A DNA stretch of 64,000 nt, taken from the NCBI RefSeq assembly GCF_029931775.1, contig NC_079322.1:77809326-77873325 (forward strand). The letters run 5' to 3'. Below, in pieces: positions 10,528 through 50,400 of the stretch. Below the pieces are notes generated by a model. It was not told where the DNA came from. It searched no databases and saw only the letters and a list, made by a program, of their open reading frames with translations. Both the position numbers and the translations under genes were made by a program. Position 1 is the first letter of the stretch, and each line of letters opens with the position of its first letter. Source of the DNA: Euleptes europaea (taxonomy: Eukaryota; Chordata; Lepidosauria; Squamata; Sphaerodactylidae).

Positions 10528-10900
10528 GCACCTTTTCTTGCAGCCTGGGAAATCAGCAGCCTCTGATGCTCTGATTATCCAAGAGGCCTCAGCAAGCAGC
10601 GAAAGGAATTTCCTCTGTCCAGGTCTCAGAAGCAGGGCCCAGCTGAAAGACACAGGCCAAAAGGATGCTTTTCCACCTGTGTTCCTCAGCTGCAAAAAAA
10701 CAAAACAAAAAAGGTTGTGCTGCAATTAGTGCTGAATGAGGAAGTGGGTACTTTTGGACACGCAAGTAACTCATGGGGGTCTGCTCCTCAGCAAGAGGTT
10801 GGCATCCCTTTGTAGGAGGAATTTAACACAGCAGGGATGGGTTTGAGGGATGGGGGAAGACTCATTTCACACCAGAATAATCATCTCCAAATCGCCAGTT

Positions 10901-10906
10901 TTTATT
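10901..10906 (-). promoter_or_regulatory. Candidate KIF9 poly(A) signal
   Basis: AATAAA on the - strand, 419 bp past the KIF9 stop codon. It is the first such hexamer in that direction in non-repeat sequence. Confidence 0.55.
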
Positions 10907-11324
10907 TGCGTGGCCAGTGCAATGGAGAATCCTGGATTTGTTTCATGGCCTGTAGCACACAGACTTTTTTAGAACTCTCTTTGTGAAGTTAAATCACGGG
11001 GCAGGACTTGGCGCTCGACTTCTCTTCCTTCCACCATCCACCAACGTGCATTTTTTCAGCAACGCTCAAGGAGAGTCTTTTTCCCCCTCTCACTTTCAAG
11101 TAACATCTTTTTTATCTTGCCAACAAATTATCAACTTTGATAAATACCAACTGATGAGCTGAGATTTGTGCCAGAGTATAAGCGTTAATCATCAGAATCG
11201 TCCAGAGATTGGTTTTGTTAAATGTGCCTTTCCTGAAAATAAATGCATTTCGAGTCACCGCTTGGAGGTTGCCTGGTTTATGTTCCACCTGCAGAAAAGA
11301 AGGTGGGAGACCTTCAGGGCTCGG

Positions 11325-41890
<30,566 letters not shown>

Positions 41891-42119
41891 AGTGACAAAA
41901 GCTAGAAGAGACAAATGGGAAGCCAAAGTCAAAGTTTGCTTTCTCTAAGGGCCAGTTCACACCAAGGCTTAGAGTTACAGCTGCCAATAACAAAGCGAAT
42001 TAAAAGCGCTGTTGCATTCAGATCGGGAGTGGTCGGCCACCCTACAAACTGTCGGTTATCCACACACAAAAAGGTGCAATTCCAGGGACGTATACACTGG
42101 CATAAGTTTCTGTGTGACT

Positions 42120-42550
42120 CATAACAACGGCTGTGCTGGATCAGATCAAGGTTCATCAAGTCCTGCAGTCTGTTCAACCAGGGGCCTCTAGGAAGCCCCG
42201 AAACAAGGCGACTGCAGCAGCACCATTCTGCCTGTGTTCCACAGCGCCTCATATAATAGGCATGCTCCTCTGATCCTGAAGAGAATAGGTATGCATAATG
42301 ACTAGTATCCATTTTTACTAGTAGCCATGAATAGCTCTCTTCTCCATGAACATATCCACTTCCCTTTTCCAAGCTGGTAGCCATCACCATATCCTTGGGC
42401 AGGGAGTTCCACAATTTGACTATGTGTTGTGTGAAGAAATACTTCCTTTGATCTGTTTTCAATCTCTCACCCTCCAGCTTCAGCAGATGACCCCACGTTT
42501 TGGTATTATGAGAAAGGCTTTTGTACAGACTCCTCTGTACAAAAGCACGC
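42120..42550 (-). mobile_element. CR1 LINE 3' end
   Basis: The - strand encodes LKLEGERLKTDQRKYFFTQH and VKLWNSLPKDMVM, then the 3' region with ..GGATCAGAGGAGCATGCC. Confidence 0.8.
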
Positions 42551-42987
42551 ACAGGATGATCCTACATCACACATCAGAGTAGGTCTTTCTATTGCATGAC
42601 CCTACACTCAAAGTATACATTGGTTTAGTTGTCACAGATTCTCTGAGAATCCCAGGAAGGAAAATTGGGATAGGGAAAGGTGGGAGCGCTCCCAATAGGC
42701 TGTTCAGATATTTCCCCAAATTATAATCCCCGGAGTTCCTCAGGAAAGGGCAGTCTAAAGAAGCTCTTTACACAACGATGTGTAAATTAAGGCTTGGCAC
42801 TTATTTAGCACAAGACAGGCTGGGGAGTTGGGCACAAGTTTCAGAGGCTTTAAACAAGAGCAAGCCTAAGTGATACAAGCGGTTAAGACTATCAGAACTA
42901 TGTAGGGTTGCCAGCTCCAGGTTGGGAATCTCCTGGAGATTTGGGGACGGACAAAACAGGAGGGGGGGAACGCAACCTAAACACAAA

Positions 42988-43324
42988 GTTGGGTACTCAA
43001 AGGTTGGGTGGAAAAGAACTCAATTATACTATGAAATATATTTATTATAAAGCTCTCATGAGCATTTCAGAATAAATATATTTCATAGTATAATTGAGCT
43101 ATTTTTAGGGTTGCCAACCTGCAGGTGGTGGCTGGAGATCTCCCGCTATTACAACTGAGCTCCAACCAATAAGAGGTCAGCTCACCTGGAGAAAATGGCT
43201 GCTTTGGCAATTGGACTCTATGGCATTGAAGTCCCTCCCCAAACCCCGCCCTCCTCAGGCTCTGCCCCAAAACAAAGAGGGACCTGGAAACCCTAGTTCT
43301 TTTCCACCCAACCTTTGGGTACCC
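42988..43324. repeat. Palindromic element with nested MITE
   Basis: Left arm 42988-43044 pairs with 43073-43100 plus 43295-43324 (GTTGGGTACTCAAAGGTTGG against CCAACCTTTGGGTACCC). The right arm is split by the MITE at 43107-43293. Centre about 43045-43072. Confidence 0.7.
43107..43293 (-). mobile_element. MITE nested in palindromic element
   Basis: AGGGTTGCCAACCTGCAGG at the left and CCTGGAAACCCT at the right, reverse orientation, inserted between GAGCT and AGTTC of the host arm. Confidence 0.7.
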
Positions 43325-43659
43325 AGATTTGGGGATGGAGCTTGGGGAGGACAGGGACCTCAGTAGGGTACAATGCCAAAGCATCCGTTTCCTCCAGGGC
43401 AACTGATCTCTGCAGTCGGGAGATGAGCTGTAATCCCGGGAGATCCCCAGGCCCCACCTGGAGGTTGTTATCCCTAGAACCACGAGCTGTGATGGATGAA
43501 AAAGTGGAGCTTCCCACGTCTACGAGCAGTCTACCTCTACCAGATGCTTTCCAGCAGCCCTCCGCCTAAAACAGAGATACAGGCTAAATGGGTTTTGGCT
43601 TTGATCCCGCCGGACTTTCCCAGTGTGCTTAATAAATCAATGCTAATTAATGAATTGAA

Positions 43660-44460
43660 AAGGAGAAAGGGTTTCTCCGTGCCGTCGACCCCGGGCTGCT
43701 TCTGCTTCCTACCGCCGGCGACGGAGGCAGCGTGCCCAGGTGTGCTGCGTTTATGGGATGTCGAAGGGGTGAGAGCGAAGGCAAGCGACGGCGGTTGCTA
43801 CGGCGACGGTGCCTTCCGCTGCGCCCGGTTGCCAGGGCTGCCGCCACTTCCGGCGCACGCCGGAAGTCCCCTGGGCATCGCCGAGGAGCCGGCAACAGAG
43901 GGCGGAAGTGGACGCGCTGAGGGGGAGAAGGAGGGGGAGAGCGCCCGGTCTTCCTGCGCGGCGTCGTCTCGCGCGAGGGGCCCCCGGCTACGGTGGCCGG
44001 GCGGGGCCAGGCGGCGCCCGAAGCGAACGCGGCGTGCGGTGAGGCGGGGCGAGGGCCGGACCCGGCCGGCCCGGGGAGGCGAGGCTGAGGGACGGTCGGT
44101 CGGTCGGACGGGCACGATGCTGGAAGCGGCCGGGCCGGACCCGGAGCTGGACCCGGAGGACCTGGTCCACTTCTCGGTGGGGGACCTGCCCAGCCGGGGC
44201 TACGGGGTGATGGGCGAGATCCGGCGGCAGGGCAAGCTCTGCGACGTCACCCTCAAGGTAGCGCCTGAGGACGGGGGGGGCGAGGAGAGAGGGGAGGGGG
44301 CGGCCTTGTGGCGAGGGAGGGGGCGAGAAAGGTGGGGAGGGGGCTGCAAAGAAGGGGGAGGGCCCTCTGCCCCGTGATGGAGGGGGAGGGGGAGGGGGAG
44401 GCGAGCCTGGAAGGGAGGGGGAGGGAGGGAGGAATGAAGCCCCCCCCTTGGAAAGGCAGT
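43660..44460. promoter_or_regulatory. CpG-rich KIF9-KLHL18 bidirectional promoter
   Basis: High G+C and frequent CpG between the head-to-head genes. Seen: ETS-like ACTTCCGG 43846-43853, CCGGAAGT 43860-43867 and GCGGAAGTG 43902-43910; X-box-like GTTGCTACGGCGAC 43794-43807 and GTTGCCAGGGCTGC 43828-43841. RFX sites of this kind drive ciliary genes. A possible KIF9 exon 1 donor (GCG/GTAGGA, - strand) is at 43713. No TATA box seen. Confidence 0.75.
44117..44257 (+). CDS. KLHL18: KLHL18 exon 1
   Basis: 47 codons, ATG in a G+C-rich context, donor GTAGCG, phase 0. It ends in LCDVTLK, the start of the BTB fold. Confidence 0.96.
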
Positions 44461-47400
44461 TGATTAGCCCAAGGTACCCCGGGTGGACAGAATCCGCAGT
44501 CGTTGGGCGTTGTGTCCCTGCTATATAAAACCTTTTAAATAAAACTGAACTCGCGTGTTGCAATTAAAATTGGACTCAAGTGCCATTTTATTATAAAAAG
44601 GGTTTATATACGTGGGGAAGGGCACAGGCACCTGTCACCAAAGACTGTGGGTTTTTGTGAGGTGGGTTTTTTTTTTAAAAAAATGTTTGTATTTGGGTGA
44701 AAGCCTTTTTTTGTTGATTGACGGTCATAACTCTGAAGGTAGTATTGTCGAAGGCTTTCACGGTCAGAGTTCATTGGTTCTTGTAGGTTATCCGGGCTGT
44801 GAGACCGTGGTCTTGGTATTTTCTTTCCTGACGTTTCCGGCATCTTCAGAGGAGTAACACTGAGGGACAGGGTCTCTCAGTGACAAGTGTGTAGGAAGAG
44901 TAATATATAGTCAGAAAGGGGTTGGGTTTGAGCTGAATCATTGTCCTGCAAAAAGTAACAAAGGTAATGTGCTGACCATGGTCCTGTAAGTATCCAGATA
45001 ATGTGCTAATAAGGGTGTGGCATGTTAAGGTAGTGTTTCTTTCCTTTTTGTCAACCTTTTTGGGGGGGTACCTGGTCAGTTCTGAGCTGGGATTTTCTCC
45101 CCTTCTATATTTTTGGGATTTCCCCCCCCCCCCCCGCGCGGGACAAAACTCATCAAAAATCCAGCTGCACTTTAAAAACTAATAGCATTAGGAACTGTCA
45201 GGTCAGTCCCAGTTTGCTTCTTCAAGTAGGCGTGAAATGAAAATTGCAGCAGGAGTGACAGTTTTCCCTTCAACTGTTGGGCGAAGGGAGCTTGGACTCT
45301 TCTTGAAAGCTCATACCCCACCCCCCAAAATCTTGCTGGCCTCTTAGGTGCTTCTGAACTCCAATCCAGCTATCTATCTGCAGAAGCTCTTGTTGGAATA
45401 AAAGGGATTTGGAAGAAGAAGAGTTGGTTTTTACATGCCTGCTTTCTCTACCGCTTAAGGAAGAATCAAACCGGCTTCCGATCACCTTCCCCTCCCCACA
45501 ACAGACACCCTGTGAGGTAGGTGGGGCTGAGAGAGTGTGATTAGCCCAAGGTACCCCGCTGGCTTCATGTGGAGGACTTGGGAATCAAACCCGGTTCTCC
45601 AGATTAGAGTCCACTGCTTCAAACCACCGCTCTTAACCAATACACCACGCAGGCTCTCGTTTGGGATTTATTTTGCTCTCCCCCTTTGCAATCATCTTGC
45701 CTGGATAAGAAATCAGGGGAAGGAAAAAGCGACAGCAGGGCCAGGCTGGCAGACAAGGGCAGAGGAACAGCCGGGGTGGGGGGTGAGGATCACTGCGGAG
45801 AAGCCTTAGCCCTCCCCTTACCAAAGGGAGGGGTAATGAGCGGGGTGGGATTTTAATTTATTTTTGGTTCTTGTAGGTTATCCGGGCTGTGTAACCGTGG
45901 TCTTGGTATTTTCTTTCCTGACGTTTCGCCAGCAGCTGTGGCAGGCATCTTCAGAGGAGTAACACTGAAGGAGACTGTCCTTCAGTGTTACTCCTCTGAA
46001 GATGCCTGCCACAGCTGCTGGCGAAACGTCAGGAAAGAAAATACCAAGACCACGGTTACACAGCCCGGATAACCTACAAGAACCAATGAACTCTGACCGT
46101 GAAAGCCTTCGACAATATTTTAATTTATTTTATTTCTCATTTATGTTATTTATTGTCCTCCTTTTTCACTGGAACTCAAGGCAGATTACAACCGAGTGAG
46201 TCGATGCAGTCGACAGGATGGGAAATTCAGTGACTGACACAATAGGAATTAGGGTCATAGAACCAGCAGAAAGTCTAAAAACAGAACTGCAGCTAAGCAT
46301 AAGGATTAATATGGCACATTAAATGAACGCAAAATTCCGTAGTAGGATGGGGAGGAGCTGTGACTCAGTGGAGATTGTAAGCCGGTCTGATTCTCCCTTA
46401 AGTGGTAGAAAAAGTCGGCGTATAAAAACCAACTCTTCTTTGATGGGCCAGTGGTCTGATTCAGTATAAGAACTCCAGTGTAGTGGTTAGAGTGTCGGAT
46501 TAGGATACAGGAAGCCAAAGTTCGAATCTCCATTCTGCCTTGGAAGCTTGCTGGGTGACCTTGGGCCAGTCACGCACTCTCAGCCTAACCTACCTCCCAG
46601 GGTTGTTGTGAGGGTAAATTGGATGAGAGGAGGAGGGTGTAAACTGCTTTGGGGGAAAAGGCGGGTATAAATGCAGTAAAATAAATCATTAAATAAGCAT
46701 CAGGGCGCTTCATCTGTATCCATGTGGGTTCTCATTCAGGCTCTGCTTTCCCCCTCAAGTATCCTTCCTTGCAGTTCTAGGGGTGGCTTTGGCCCCCAAA
46801 TGTTGAGCAGAACTGCTTTGTGCAGCAATGCCTTTTGGTCTCAGCAAATGTGCGACCCCCTAGGAACACACCGCGTACTTCTATTTTGAGGTTTCTTGCT
46901 GGTGTTGGTGGCTACGGTAATTTGTAGCCCTTCCTGAATTTTATCTTCTTAAAAATGTCTTGTGGGTGGTCTGTGGAAACTGGGTTTGGGCCTACGCCTG
47001 GCTTGTGGTGCCCGAACACCTCCAAGTGAACCGCAGAAGCAACTTTGGCATCTGCATGATAACAAACTCAAGGACTGAATGAGTCATGGAAAAGAAGAAT
47101 TTCTCCCTGCTTTGGCATGTCCTTGGTGTGAGGCGGCGTGGGACTAGTGGGAGGAGGCATCAGTGTTCCCATCCTGTGTCTCAGATACGTTCACCCTGTT
47201 TTGATACTGTTGTTGTTTAACTTCATCCCTAAGAATCTCCTGAAAACAGGCTAATCTGCCTCTGAGCCGCCTTTGAGATCTCCTCTGCAACTTGGCAATA
47301 ATTGTAGCATGAGAATGCAGGAACTATTCTCTTGGGTCAACAAAGATCTTCCTTTTCCAGCAATTATCTGATGAAGGGAGCTTTGACTCTCAGAAACTCG

Positions 47401-50400
47401 TACCCCAAAAATCTTGTTTGTCCCTAAGGTTTCCTGCATTGTGCAGGGGGTTGAACTAGATGACCCTTGTGGTCCCTTCCAACTCTATGATTCTAAGGTG
47501 CTACTGGATTCGAATCTACAGTGAGGGGGAAAAGTATTTGATCCCCTGCTAAATTTGCCCGTTTGCCCTCTGACGAAGAAATGACGAGTCCATAATTTTA
47601 ATGGTAGGTTTATTGTGGCTGTGAGAGACAGAATAACAACAGGAAAACCCCCAGAAACCCAGAAGACAAAAGTCAGAGATTGATGTGCATTATAATGAGT
47701 GAAATAAGTATTTGATCCCCTATCAACCAGCCAGATTAGGGTTAGGGTTCTGCTGTCAACAGAAGCAATCAATCCATCAGATTCCAAACTAGCCACCATG
47801 ACCAAGACCAAAGAGCTGTCCAAGATGTCAGGGACAAGATTGTAGACCTGCACAAGGCTGGACTGGGCTACAAGACTATTGCCAAGCAGCTTAGTGAGAA
47901 GGTGACAACCCTAACCCTAACTGTCAGCCTCCCTCAGTCTGGGGCTCCATGCAAGATCTCATCTCGTGGCGTTGCAATGATCATGAGAACAGTGATGAAG
48001 CAGCCCAGAACTACACGGGGGGAACTTGTCAATGATCTCAGGCCAGCTGGGACCATAGTCACCATGAAAACAGTTGGTAACACACTACGCCGTGAAGGAC
48101 TGAGATCTTGCAGAGCCCGCAAGGTCCCCTTGCTCAAGACAGCACATGTACAGGCCCGTCTGCAGTTTGCCAATGCACATCTGAATGACCCAGAGGAGAA
48201 CTGGGTGAAAGTGTTGTGGTCAGATGAGACCAAAATCGAGCTCTTTGGCATCAACTCAACTCGCCGTGTTTGGAGGAGGAGGAATGCTGCCTATGACCCC
48301 AAGAACACCATCCCCACCGTCAAACATGGAGGGGACATGTTATGCTTTAGGGGTGTTTTTCTGCTAAGGGGACAGGACACCTTCACCGCATTGAAGGGAC
48401 GATGGACGGGACCATGTATCGTCAAATCTTGGGTGAGCACCTCCTTCCCTCAGCCAGGGCATTGAAAGTGAGTCGAGGATGGGTATTCTAGCATGACAAT
48501 GACCCAAAACACATGGCCAAGGCAACAAAGGAGTGGCTCAAGAAGAAGCACATTAAGGTCCTGGAGTGGCCTAGCCAGTCTCCAGACCTTAATCCCATCA
48601 AAAATCTGTGGAGGGAGCTGAAGGTTCGAGGAGGTACACATCAACCTCGAAATCATACTGACTTGGAGAGGATCTGCAAAGAGGAGTGGTACAAAATACC
48701 TCCTGAGATGTGTGCAAACCTGGTGGCCACCTACAAGAAACGTCTGACCTCTGTAATTGCCAACAAGGGTTTTGCCACCAAGTACTAAGTCATCTTTTGC
48801 AAAGGGATCAAATACTTTTTTCACTCATTATAATGCACATCAATCTCTGACTTTTGTCTTCTGGGTTTCTGGGGCCTCCAGGCCGGGCTGCCGCCGCTCC
48901 CACATGCCTTCCTCCAGCCGGCAGCGGCCTTCCTGGGCCGGCAGGAGGCCCCTCCACGCCTGAACCAAGGAAAGGTCAGAGGACTGCTTTTACGAGTCCA
49001 GAAAGGGGGGGGGGAACCAGACAAGGCCTAGGTCTTACCCAAGACGAAGGCATACAGACCCTCACACCTGCCTCCTCTGGCAGGTTTGGGAGTGATACTG
49101 GAAACGGAAAACCAGACACCCCTCTAAACCGGTAAAATCAGATGAGCAACTGAAAATATAAGCTGCCAGGAAACTCCACATGCTGACTCTGCATCTCCCA
49201 CGAGCCCAAAACAGGCTTTGATTGGTATGGCGTGGACCTCATGCAGCAGTTGCTCAATGTTTGGGTTTCCAAAGGATGGCATTCATAAGTGAGGGCAACC
49301 CCCAATAAATACCTCTTTTGCATTCTTGCATAGAGTGTTTATTAGCACAGGGCCCCAGCTGATCTCAGTAATGATTTTGTCTCACATAGTCTTTGGGGGA
49401 AACATTGAATACCACTGAATGGGTGTGTGTGTGGCTCAGTGGAAGAGCCTCTGCTTTGCATGCAGAAGGTCCCGGGTTCAATCTCCTGCATTTCCAGTTA
49501 AAAAATAACGGAGCTGTAGATAACATGAAAGGCCTCTCTCTACTTGTGACCCTGGAGAGCTGCTATCAGTCTGAATGGACAACACTGACCTTGATGGACT
49601 GATGTTCCTATTCAGTATAAGGCAGCTTCATTTAATAGCAAATGCCTGTTCAGCAGTTTGCTATTCAGAGAGGCCTTTTTGTGCTTGTTCGGAGGTTAAT
49701 CTTCCAGCGCTCGTGTTAAATTGCCTTCTGTGTATTTCTGCCTGCTGATGTTTGGCCATAGTTTATGCTGCACAGAATGAAGGATTTATCCTTGTGGAAG
49801 GGTGCTTTCCTTTCCATTCTAGAACTAGACCGGAACGTGATGTCCTTCCTCTGTACTAACAAGCAGTTCCTGAGCGCTATGAAAGCAAACTCCATCAGCC
49901 TTTGACTGGGCCTTTCCAGCAGGTACAGCTGTCTGTTGATTTGTGCAGTTGTTTTTCTTAACTTAGCACAGCACAGAATGCTCAGCAGCACTTTGCGAAC
50001 TGGTGGTGATGGAAAGTGCTGTCAAGTTGCAGCCAGCTTACGGCAACCCCTTGCGGGGTTTTCAAGGCAAGAGAGGGAACCATTCCTGTTGGCAGCAGAG
50101 GATCGGACTCGCAATAACAGGTTTAAATTGCGGGCGGAAAGGCACCGGCTGGATATTAGGGGGGAAATTTTTTACAGAGTTGTTCGACAGTGGAATCAGC
50201 TAGCTAGGAAGGTGGTGAGCTCCCTCTCGCTGGCAGTCTTTAAGCAGAGGCTGGACAAGCACTTATCAGGGATGATCTAGGCTGATCCTGCATTGAGCAG
50301 GGGGTTGGACTAGATGGGATGGCCTGTATGGCCCCTTCCAACTCTATGATTCTGTGATATGGTTTGCCATTACCTGCCTCTGTATAACAACCGTGAACTT

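Larger units (their letters stand above)
42904..43475 (+). mobile_element. MITE copy split by a palindromic insertion
   Basis: Left part 42904-42950 and right part 43325-43475 together make one GTTGCCA-type MITE. Between them is a palindromic element that itself holds another MITE copy. Confidence 0.6.

Noticed and set aside
43496-44116. Open frame upstream of and in frame with KLHL18
   Set aside because: It runs through the CpG island and repeat sequence; the family start aligns with the ATG at 44117, and upstream codons show only G+C-driven composition.
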